Made by a program: the position numbers and the translations under genes
Shown here: positions 50,015 to 59,962 of the stretch, in pieces
How the letters are laid out: the number at the start of each line of letters is the position of its first letter
Position numbering within the stretch: position 1 is the first letter of the stretch
The notes under the pieces: generated by a model
Told to the model about the DNA's origin: nothing
The model's database searches: none
What the model saw: only the letters and a program-made list of their open reading frames with translations
Assembly: GCA_037179515.1 (NCBI GenBank)
Contig: JAXCGZ010011579.1
Span: 32,091-96,090, forward strand
Direction: 5' to 3'
From: Halocaridina rubra
Taxonomy: Eukaryota; Arthropoda; Malacostraca; Decapoda; Atyidae
Length of the DNA: 64,000 bases

Positions 50015-51552
50015 TCTAGAATTTACTGTAGTCCCAATTATAACCTCTAACCTATAATCATTTGACTCAATGGAGACTTAAGAAATTCAGCTTCCAAGTC
50101 ACACCTATTACTGGATCAAAGAAATCCGACTTAATGTCACAGCTTTAGTTTTTCACAACCACTTTTGCAGTAAACACTGACTTAGCTCCCCTAACAATTT
50201 TCAAGTGAGTACAATATAAGCTACAATATTTATAATTACAGAGTTGTGAATTTCATGGTTATCTCATACTACTTTACCCTTCCCATACAAGCTGTCAAAA
50301 CAATAAATACACCTCAGTGCGGGGTTGAGGCTGCCATGCCTCACAGAAAATGTGTTGTAGTGCCCCCCTTGGCATTAAACTGCATACTGAATCATTTAAG
50401 TACCCCTCAGCTAGTTAAAACACTGACTTTATGTATGGCATCATGACTTCAAATGCCAGATATCAATTCCTCTTCACTTCCACTTTAGAGAATGGTGCGC
50501 ATTTTGAAATTATTAGTTTGACAAATACACCATACTCACCATTAACCCCTGAGTGAGATATTTCCAACAAATGTCTGATTTGCAGGTAAAGGATTGATAA
50601 AACAATACTGTACTATGAAATTGAGTAAGAAATTTAACTGAAATATATATATGAAGTTTATACCACTCGTCCCAAAACCTCTACAAAGGGAAACTATTCC
50701 CGTAATGAAAAAGTATATGCAAAAAGGGTTTATAATTTAGTGATGGCTGCCTGAAATAAAAGACCCTAAAAAAGTGGGGCTATGCACATCAGGTTATTAA
50801 GACCAAAAGGAGGGTCATGGGGAGTATACTCATATAATCATTAACAATAAACAATTTGTCAACCCTGAAAATCCATCTTTACGCATGCAGAAAATCAGAA
50901 GGCTTTGGAAAGACAAAAAAGTGGTTATGGTACCCTGGCATCAGAGTTACTTATCTGCAGTAATTATACACAAGTCAATATCTGCTTCGGAATGGGTATG
51001 AAGAGAGGTCATTCACAATATCCTTATTCAAGTTTTCTGCTTATGCTTTCCTCTTCCAGGGAATCAATGTACAAAACATCCCTTCTGCTAGCATTCCACA
51101 TAATGATGACATAAGAGACCAAATAGATAACTTGACAGTCACTCAAAGCAGGACTTTAAAATGAGGTATAAACTCTTAAAAGTGCAAAATATTTTAGGGG
51201 AGTACAGGCACAACCACCAGTATGGAATGGGGAAAAACGAAAATGCCCATAATATTTTGTTTGGTTAAGTTAATTAAGAGGAGGCAAAGCCTCCCATTTT
51301 GGAGAAAAATCTCATGAGGTTCAATACCATATTTAGATGTGGTTAGGTAAGCTATTAATTCACCCTCACTTAGGCAACGACATGATAACTGATATCATTG
51401 TCGTCAATTATTTATATATATTTTCAATAATATTTATTTTCATTGCATTCAAATTTTGCTAGTCTTCATGAATTTCCTCATTTCCTTCAGGAGTGATAAT
51501 CAGTATTAAGGTTTTACAATGGATTTTGATGTTTCCAATATTTTTCTATATA
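50015..51552. other. Intergenic (possible ELP6 5' region)
   Basis: No second ELP6 exon can be recognised because it would be non-coding. No other gene or repeat seen. Confidence 0.45.
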
Positions 51553-51997
51553 CAGGGGGTCCTCGGTTTACAAATTCCTCATTACAATGTTGCTCTCATA
51601 AATTATTAACAAATAAGTTTTTCGACCTATGTGGTTTTTGTCGTAAATACAAACTTGTTGCAGACGTATATATCTAGTTAATGGTTTTACTTACTTATTT
51701 ATGTATTTAGTTATATGAAAGACCTGGTTTGAATTTATTTACAAAGTGAATAAATGCATAGTTGTAAATACAATCTTCATGCGGAACAGTTTGTTAAGGG
51801 TGGCAGACGAATACCTCGTCACATGGCATTAGACTGAGAAGAAGAAGAAGCATCACCAAATTCCCCCTTGTATGCCATATTGTTCTCATGCTCATTCGCT
51901 GGGGTTAAACTGTTCAACCCTGGTGAAAATGGAAAAGGTTTTAGACTTTTGTATATAGTGTATTTGTATATATATGTACTGCATATATTTTTTTATA
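51553..51997 (+). mobile_element. Tigger-B 5' fragment
   Basis: Starts TA|CAGGGGGTCCTCGGTTTA and matches the Tigger-B 5' region of intron 2 (GTGGCAGACGAATAC, GGCATTAGACTGAGAAGAAG, GCCATATTGTT). It ends where Tigger-A begins, so Tigger-A may have inserted here or removed the rest. Confidence 0.7.
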
Positions 51998-52044
51998 TAC
52001 AGTGAACCCTCACTATATCGCGTTTCACCTTTCGCGAATTCAGT

Positions 52045-52460
52045 GCATCTGGTGCCAGAAATACGCAATCTCAGTTATGATGAGAGGCTGAGGGAATTAG
52101 ACTTACCATCACTCGAAGCTAGAAGAGTAAGGGGGGATATGGTGACAGTCTTTAAATTCCTTCATGGTTATGATAGAGTGGATAGGGATCAATATTTCGA
52201 TATGGCTGGCTCTAGAACTAGAGGTCATAGTTTGAAGCTTGGTAAGAAAACTTCTTTGCAGGATGTAAGGAAATACTTTTTCAGTGTAAGAGTAGTTGAT
52301 AATTGGAATTCGCTAAGCGAGGAGGTAGTTAATGCTATCTCAATCCATAGTTTTAAGGACAGGTATGATAAGTATCACTAAGTCTAAAATGGAACCGATC
52401 AGGAGACGGGAAGATACGAGCTTTGGGCTCTTTCCCGTAAACACAATTAGGTAATCACAG
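52045..52460 (+). pseudogene. LINE-A 3' fragment inserted in Tigger-A
   Basis: Starts TGGTGCCAGAAATACGCAATC and encodes the C-terminal ORF2 block (LSYDERLRELDLPSLEARR ... VRVVDNWNSLSEEVVN) without stops to 52381. The tail GGCTCTTTCCCGTAAACACAATTAGGTAATCAC ends at about 52460. It is the least decayed LINE-A fragment of the window. Confidence 0.85.
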
Positions 52461-52518
52461 TTTTTTTTGGTGAGCTTTTTTTTTTCTGGGTATATGCGGG
52501 AATCCATGATATGCGGAA

Positions 52519-53127
52519 ATATTAAAATTTTCATTATTTTCATTATTTTATTGAAAATTGTTTTTTTTTTCTATTATTTCATTGATTAAAAAAGTATTTC
52601 GCAGCCTAAGAATAATAAAACATTAAAAAATAGTAAAAAACATAAATTTAAACATGTAACTCTGCACCATAGAGAGAACGATACCGGTATCGGCGTTTCG
52701 GAAAACGCAAAGGGTCGCACCTACGTGAGCTAGCACATATTAAAATTTCCAGTATTTTCATTATTTTATTGATAAAAAAAAAGTATTTCCGAGCCTAAGA
52801 ATAATAAAACAGTAAAAAACAAATCTAAACATGTAACTCACAGTATCGCACCATGTAAAATATGATACTGGTATCGGCGTTTCGGAAACCAAAAAGGGTC
52901 GCACCTACGTCAGCTAGTAAATATTAAAATTTCCAGTATTTTCATTATTTTATTGATAACAAAAGTATTTCCAAGCCTAAGAATAATAAAACAGTAAAAA
53001 ATAGTAAAAGACATAAATTTAAACATGTAACTCACAGTAATGCACCATGTAAAATACTGTACGATAGCATACACTGTATTGGCGTCTTGGGAAACGCAAA
53101 AGGTCACACCTACGTGAGATAGTACAT
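52519..53127 (+). repeat. Subterminal tandem repeat of Tigger-A, about 182-220 bp x 3
   Basis: Units start at about 52519, 52739 and 52921. Each carries GCCTAAGAATAATAAAAC, AAACATGTAACTC, GGTATCGGCGTTTCGG-like and GTCGCACCTACGT in order. Confidence 0.88.
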
Positions 53128-53354
53128 GGGATACTATTGGCTGATGGGTGGGAGACGACACATCACAGAATTGTTTTTCTGTATGTTCTGTATCATGGGG
53201 TCTGATTGGCTTTTTGATTGAAGCTTCATTCTCCCAGCATCTTCCATTGTCTCGCCTCACCCGTTCAGTCTACTCACGTGTGCGCCGTTTGCGTTGTGCT
53301 TCTTAATACATTGTGCTTGTGATTTTGTGAAACTTTCGTATTTCAACTTCTGCA

Positions 53355-55121
53355 ATGCCTCCCAAGCATCCTTCATCTTCTATGGCTTCTGGTAGTAAGC
53401 CTAAGCAGCAAAGGAAGATGTTGACCATAACAGAAAAGGTAAGACTGTTAGATATGCTGAAGGAAGGAAAGAAGGTTCGCGGATGTCTGCCGCCATTTCG
53501 GCATAAACAAATCTACTGTTCAATACATCAAAAAGGACGATGCAAATATCAGGAAAGCAGCGACCATTACTTTTAGTAAAACAGCGAAGAGAGTCATAAC
53601 ACCCCGCAATAAGATAATAGTGCGGATGGAATCTGCTTTGGCCCTGTGGATTGCTGATTGCAGGAAGAAGATTATCAGCTTGGACACCAATATCATAGAA
53701 ACAAAGGCGAAGAAGTTGTATGAGACATTCGCTGCAAATGAACCCGACGACGATAGTGGCGACTGTGAGGAGGAGAGAGAAGATATCGACGACCCACAAC
53801 CAGGACCCTCCAGCGATTCTCCACCGAGGACATGATCGTTTGTTGCAAGCAAGGGATGGTTCGCCAAATTTCAAAAACGCTATGGCCTAAAGAGTGTTTC
53901 GGTACATGGCGAAACTGCCTCTGCAGATACAGTTGCAGCTGAAGAATATGTAAAGAACGACTTCAAGAAAATTATTGAGGAAGGCGAATATGCTCCTGAG
54001 CAAGTCTTTAACATGAATGAGGCTGGGTTTTTCTGGAAGAGAATGCCGTCTCGCACTTTTCTCTTCAAGGAAGAAGCTAAAGCCCCGGGATTTAAAGCGC
54101 ACAAAGACCGCGTTACTCTCGTCATGTGCGGGAATGCTGCGGGCTTCATGTTAAAGCCGAGGCTTATCTACAAGTCTAAGAACCCTAGGGCTTTAAAGAA
54201 GATAAACAAGAATCTGCTGCCAGTGTATTGGACGCATAACCCTAAGGCCTGGATCATGAAAAGCCTCACATCGGACTGGTTTCACCAATGCTTTATCCCT
54301 CCAGTCAAAGTTATCTTGCAGAGAAGGGCCTTGAATTTAAAGTCCTTCTTTTGATGGATAATGCTGGTGGCTATGCAACTGCTCTCCAATATGACGGTGT
54401 TCAAGTACAGTTCCTGCCACCAAATACGACATCACTGATTCAGCCTATGGATCAAGGCGTTATTCGTGCGTTCAAGGCCCTCTACACACGAAATGCCCTG
54501 GCAAACCTGGTTGACTCCATGGATATGGACAAAGAATTCGTACTGAAGACGTACTGGCGTAACTACACGATTGCTACACGCTTTCAAAATATTCAGAATG
54601 CAATCAAAGAGATGAAGCCGGCCACAATCAATGCCAGCTGGAATAAATTGTGGCCCGAAGTCATCTACGACTACAAGGGATTCGCTCGTGATGAAGTCCA
54701 TAACTTGGCAGTTGCAAAAGTTGTGAAGTTGGCTGCATTTCTAGGAGGAGAGGGGGAAGATATGACTCACGAAGACGTGAATGAACTGATCGACTGCCAC
54801 TCACAGCCTTTGATTGATGAAGACTTGGAGGAAATGACAAAATCAGCGAGCAAAGATGAGGAAGAAGAACAACCAGAGGAAATGCAAGAAGAAGTAGAAG
54901 GACCTGGCCTTACACTCAAACGTCTGGCAGCCAAGTATAAACGTGTGAAAGATCTCCAACAACTGTCGCAGGAGCATGGCGATAATATGGTTTGTTCGGT
55001 GACATTCTGCAATATTATAGACGATGCCATGAGTCCTTACAAGACCATCTTCGCACAAAAGAAGAAACAGCGACAGCAACTCCCCATTACCATGTTCTTC
55101 TCTCACAAAAAGCAGCCGTAA
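53355..55121 (+). pseudogene. Tigger-A transposase pseudogene (CENP-B/jerky family)
   Basis: DDD transposase that would cut and paste the element. ATG at 53355 starts a Ser/Lys-rich leader and the CENP-B N-terminal helix-turn-helix (KMLTITEKVRLLDMLKEGKK, continued after a frameshift at about 53478 as CRHFGINKSTVQYIKK). The second DNA-binding part runs to a TGA at 53833-53835 (a former Arg codon is likely). Catalytic core: FNMNEAGF at 54007-54027 has Asn (54016-54018) where the first Asp belongs; another frameshift lies near 54300; LLLMDNAGGY and SLIQPMDQG keep the second and third Asp. The acidic C-terminus runs to the TAA at 55119-55121. Three breaks plus a lost catalytic residue mean it is inactive. 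Confidence 0.88.
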
Positions 55122-55399
55122 AGCTGTAATTGGCTGTGGAGTATGTACACGTCATCATCACCTCATTCACGTTAAGCTTACCCATTATGTTGATATAAAT
55201 TTACGCTTGCACACTGTTACTAATAAAGTAAAGGGTGGTTTGTTAACAGTGCAGGGAGGGTTTATACAGTAAAGGTAAGAATAAATGTAAATATCTATGT
55301 ATATATTGTGCTCCTACTTCATGGATTTCCACCTATCGTGGCCGGTCCCGGAACCGAACCCCTGCGAAAAACAAGGGAGCACTGTATATAGACTTTGGC

Positions 55400-58300
55400 A
55401 TATATATATTTTTTTTTGTGTGACACCGGGACAGGCAGAAACTGCCCTCACCAATAAAGGCTCGGGCACGAGAAAATACCAAGACGAAGGAAAAGAAAAA
55501 GGTTAAGAACAAGGCAGAGAAGAGGTAATGGAACACAAAGGAAAACGACAGACAGAAAAAGAACAGAGGACCCAGAGATATGGGGACTAGGCTCTGAGAT
55601 GATGATTGATCTGCTTTTTGAAGGATGAAAGGTTATAAGAATTAGGAAAGGCAGAGGGAGGAAGAGAGTTCCATAGTCTGGAGGTAGATGGGAAGAAGCA
55701 GTCGCTGCACCGACCAATCCGCGAGCTACAAATCTCCACACAGTGCCTGTTAGACGAGGCCTCGGTAGTGAGGGAGGTATGCAACTCCCCAACTCATCAG
55801 AGCAGCGATGGAAGTAGTAGCGATAGAAAAGAGAAAGGGAAGATACCTAAGGCGAAGAGAGAAAGAAACCAGATTAGAAGTAAGAGAAGGATCATTAATG
55901 AGTCTGACTGCCTTAAATTCAACCCTATCAAGAAGATAAGTATAAGAAGAAGCACCTCAGAAGTGTGAGCAGAATTCTAAGCAGGGACGGATAAGACCTT
56001 TATAAATTTTAAGTAACTGCAAAGAGGAAAAGTAATGACGAAAACAAAACAAAACCCCAAATCTTTAGGATGAAGATTTAGAAATTTGGATTATGTGATT
56101 CCTCCAAGACAAGTTAGAGGCTATATGGATGCCTAATATGTTGATAGAGTTAAGAGGGTAAATTTCGTTAGTTTCGAAGTCAATGGGGTTATCAGGAGGA
56201 GAAGAAGATAAAGAGATAGCCAGAAACTGTGTCTTGGAGGCATTGAATTTAACTAAATTTTGAGTGCCCCACTCAGATAATTTCTGCAAACTGGTGTACA
56301 GAGTAGAAGAGAGAGTGATACAAGACTGATTACAAGTAACAGATGAAGGTTGTGAAGAAAAAGCAGAGGAAAAGTGAAGGGTAGAATCATTAGCAAAGGC
56401 ATGAAGAGAGGAAGATGGGGACTGTAGAAGATCACTGATGAAGAGAAGGAACAGAGTAGGTGAAAGAGCAGAGCCCTGTGGAACACCACTGGTAACAGAG
56501 AAAGGGCTAGATGTCGTGCCATCAACAACTACAGATATAAAACGGTCAGTAAGAAAATTGGAAATAATAGAACAGAAAGAAGGAGTAAAGCCATAGGCAG
56601 GGAGTTTGGCCAACAGAACCTTGTGCCAGACTGTCAAAAGCCTTAGAGATATCAAGGGCAATGACAAAGGATTCCCCATAGTTCCTCAGAGAAGATGACC
56701 ATACATGAGTAAGATAGGACAGGAGATCACCAGTGGATCTTGCCTTGCAGAAACCGTAATGGTGATCGGAGATAAGTGAATTAGATTCAAGGCGTTTCAA
56801 GAAGTGAGCATTGAGCAAAGTTTTGAAAACTTTAGCAATAGAGGAGGTTAGGGCAATAGGTCGGTAGTTTGAAGGAATAGAGCAGTCACCCTTCTTAGGA
56901 ACAGGTTGAACAAGAGCATGCTTCCAAGATGAAGAATAGATACTCGTTGACAGAATGAGGCGAAAAGGACGGCAAAGCACGGGAGCGAGTTCATCTGCAA
57001 ACTCCTAAAGGAACCTTGCAGGGATACCATCGGGACCAGATGCCTTGTTCGTCTGTACCGAGTGAAGAATCTTATGAACTTTGCGTGAAGAAAGGCTAAG
57101 GGAGGGCATAGGGTTAGAGAGGGGTAAAGATTGAGGAACAGGTGCACTGGAATCGTTTATAGAAGAGTTGGCAGAAAAATGAGAGCCAAAGAGAGTGTCT
57201 TTGTCAGTGGGAGAGCAAGCTATAGAACCATCGGAATGAATGAGAGGGGGAAAGCTTGAGTTACAGAAGTTTTTGGAGAGGTTTTTGGCTAAGGACCAGA
57301 AGCATTTGTCAGTGGGAGAGGAGTTAAGGTCATCAACTTTCCCTCTTATAAAGGAAGCCGTAGACCTTCGAATCTGAGCAGTACAGCGAGTCCTAGCTAC
57401 AATAAAAGCAGAGTGAGTTAAATCGGAGGGAGAGGCTTGGTGAGATCGGTGTGCCCGATTCCTAGCCTGGATAGCCATGGAGCAGGCACGGTCAAACCAA
57501 GGTTTAGGGGGAGAGAAAATTCTTGTAGAAGAGGGGATGTACGCCTCCATTCCCGTGGTCATGATCTCAGCAACTTTTAGAGCTACCTGATCAGGGTTGC
57601 TGGACCGAAAGCAGAAGTCATCCCACGGGAAGTCAAAGAGGAAGTTACGCAAATTTTCATGTTGGGTACGCTCAAAGTGCCAAAGGCAGCGCTGAGTAGG
57701 AGGGATTGGTGGAGGGGGAGCAAAAATGGAAGAGACTGAGATCATAGAGTAGTCAGTTACCAAGAGGGGAAAGCACAGAACAAGAGTAGTTTGAATGGTT
57801 AGAAGTAAAAAATAGGTCAAGAGTGTTTGCAGCATGTTCGTGACAATGAGGACTCATGGCATGACAGATATTCAAAGAAAGACATAAACTCGGAGGAGTT
57901 TGGAGAACAGTAGCAGAAGCAAAGGATGATAGTGGTAGTGGAGAGATATACTTTTAGCCAGAGAACATCAAAGTCAGGAGATTCAAATTCCATGAACCTC
58001 CCAGTAAGAGTGTTAGTGTTGCAGTAGGCACAGACCCCACCTTTGGAACAAAATCGAGTATACAGATTATAGTGAGGGATTTGAAATGGGTCAGTGGAAG
58101 CATGTATAGACAGCTGGGTTTCAGATAGGAGGAGGAGGTTAGGGAGGAAAGTCCCCAAGTGCTGTTCCACAGACGAAAGATAAAGAGTTCAGCCCACAAA
58201 TGTTAGGATAGTAAAGAGTGAAAGAAGCTGATCTATTGGGAGGCGCAAGGTTGATGCATAATACGATAAATATAGATACTGTATCGTGTTGAAGAAGATA
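55400..58300 (-). mobile_element. LINE-C: jockey-like LINE, 5'-truncated and decayed
   Basis: Minus strand. Right to left: endonuclease (58170-57817, LLLSETQLS at its start), a linker (57835-57005, with KPWFDRACSMAIQARNRAHR), RT (56980-56546: NYRPIALTSSIAKVF, GFCKARST, VIALDISKAFD; then 56679-56065: GVPQGSALSPTLFLLFISDLL), and the C-terminus (55784-55587, RLWNSLPPSAF). Frameshifts near 57830, 57000, 56640 and 56060 break it. The catalytic FADD reads FAND (56397-56386). The 3' end has GTGCCCGAGCC ... GCCTGTCCCGGTGTCAC and a TATATA tail. Confidence 0.82.
56065..58170 (-). pseudogene. LINE-C ORF2 (endonuclease-reverse transcriptase) pseudogene
   Basis: Encodes the target-nicking endonuclease and reverse transcriptase in at least four frame segments. 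The second catalytic Asp-Asp pair of RT is changed to Asn-Asp (HAFANDST), so the enzyme would be dead even without the shifts. Only the first endonuclease motif is clearly visible. Confidence 0.8.
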
Positions 58301-58740
58301 GGGATGAAGCAAAAATGAAAAGGTTTTAAACTTTTGCATATACTGTAAAGTATTTGTACAGTATATACAGTGGTGTCCCAACCCACAAACTTAATCCGTT
58401 CCCAAAAACTGTTCTTGGGTTGGATGGTTCGTGGGTTGAATTTATTTTTCCCATTGAAAAGAATTTAAATTCAATTAATACGTTCCTGGTCACAATAAAT
58501 CAGTGATAGTCAACCTGGGAGCATGAATGTTTTCAAAGGGTAACTGGAAATAATGGGGTACATGGAGGGGTAGGCTACATGACATGGCCAGTGTGTATGA
58601 GAGTGCACAATACAAAAGGTGTTTTAGGGAGAAAACTGTAAGTGTCAAGTAAGAAATAATTCAAATTGAGAGTAAAGTATTACAGATTTATGTATTGCAT
58701 TAGTATATTAAACTCCTAACCTATAAAAAATATAATATCA
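58301..58740. mobile_element. Tigger-like fragments
   Basis: 58311-58370 (AAAATGAAAAGGTTTTAAAC ... TACAGTATATA) matches 51935-51985 of the Tigger-B fragment. A new pogo-type end starts at about 58370: TA|CAGTGGTGTCCCAACCCAC, then TTAATCCGTTCCCAAAAACTG. The partner end is not found. Confidence 0.5.
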
Positions 58741-58856
58741 CCTATTTTGGGGGGTAGCCTAACTCCGTTAAGGATGCAGCGGCTGACAAGATCAAGATCA
58801 AAACCAGGGGATGCTAGCATTATTTCAATAACAGCCGCCATTCCCCCCAAATAGGC
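58741..58856. repeat. Inverted repeat CCTATTTTGGGGGGT
   Basis: CCTATTTTGGGGGGTA at 58741-58756 pairs with TTCCCCCCAAATAGG at 58841-58855, an imperfect 14-bp pair around about 85 bp. One arm also occurs at about 14113-14129. Confidence 0.5.
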
Positions 58857-59085
58857 CGATACTGCCCCAGAGTGTGGGGAAAAGCACGGGGAATTTGATA
58901 TATGTACTTTTCACAAAGAGTTTGTGACGCAACTCGAGCCTAAAGGGTTTGAGATGTGGCACTGTTGCAGCTCATGGGCCAGCGGCGGTGTATTCGTATT
59001 AGATGCGTCACTGGCGCCGGTAGTAGAAGTGTACACTCGGTACAGTGCTACCCTCATTCTACCTGCACGTTCCTTTGGACACACA

Positions 59086-59118
59086 GCTCTTTCCCGTAAA
59101 CACAATTAGGTAATCACA
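59086..59118 (+). mobile_element. LINE-A tail fragment
   Basis: Only the last 33 bp of the LINE-A tail (GCTCTTTCCCGTAAACAC followed by AATTAGGTAATCAC), fused to unrelated upstream sequence. Confidence 0.7.
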
Positions 59119-59448
59119 CAGTCAAGTGGCTCCCGACTTGACCACCCAAAATCGCTCGTATACTGGTGAGTAATAAATAATGATAGAATGATGGAAGTAA
59201 ACACGGTCAGACAATTTCTCATCTACTTTAGCTATTGCTAGTTTCCCCGAAGAAACAACAATGAAAATACTAGGGGAATTAACTCTTGTCTACGTACCCG
59301 TGTAGTGTTTTCTTCCATCCACCTACCCATACATCATGTCACTATGTCTTGAAATATGAGCTAATTTGTGTTTGTAGCCTGTATATTGGTGACAGTGAGG
59401 GAGAGATGTGAGAGAGGAGGGAGGGAGAGCGGCCAACACTTCATCTAG

Positions 59449-59590
59449 TAACTTTACTAGTTACTAGTAAACACACACACACACAGTCTAGTAGAGGGCG
59501 TAATCGATTACATCGATTACAAGGTTAAATATCTCACTAATTGATTACAATTCCCAGTAATCGATTACAAAACGATTACTCCCAACATGA
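59449..59590. repeat. Cluster of ATCGATTAC boxes
   Basis: GTAATCGATTACATCGATTAC at about 59501 and GTAATCGATTACAAAACGATT at about 59556 face each other around AT-rich DNA. Next to them is a TTTACTAG/CTAGTAAA palindrome (59455-59473). It resembles transposon end sequence, but the type is uncertain. Confidence 0.4.
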
Positions 59591-59740
59591 ATTACGGACT
59601 AAAAAATAAATCTGACACTTGTATTTCAATGGATTTAAGCCAATACATGTTGATCTATTTTAGAGTAAATGCATTGATTCAAAAAGATATAAATGTAAAA
59701 AGATTTTGCATATCTTTTCATCATTATCTTCAAGCTTGGT

Positions 59741-59742
<2 letters not shown>

Positions 59743-59780
<38 letters not shown>
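59743..59780. repeat. (GA)n tract at the LINE-D 3' end
   Basis: 19 GA units. On the minus strand it follows GGAATAAAGTTTTTGA, so it is the (CT)n tail of LINE-D. Confidence 0.85.
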
Positions 59781-59783
<3 letters not shown>

Positions 59784-59962
59784 AAAACTTTATTCCATCA
59801 AAAATGGCTATTACATGATAATTACTCTAATTACAAATGTAAAATGTCAAAATGAAACAAATTAAATTTGCAAAGCACATAATCAAAATATTTACACATT
59901 AAAACAACCATACGTACACTTCGTCTACCCAATGGGAGGATAATAATGAGACTAAAATAAAA

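Larger units (their letters stand above)
52000..55384 (+). mobile_element. Tigger-A (pogo-like DNA transposon), 3.4 kb
   Basis: Terminal inverted repeats CAGTGAACCCTCACTATATC (52000) and the inverse of GCGAAAAACAAGGGAGCACTG (ends 55384), flanked by TA (51998-51999, 55385-55386). Inside are an inserted LINE-A fragment, a three-unit subterminal repeat and a CENP-B-like transposase pseudogene. Confidence 0.88.

Noticed and set aside
53401..53874. 157-codon - strand open frame over the Tigger-A transposase
   Set aside because: Shadow of the CENP-B-like coding strand.
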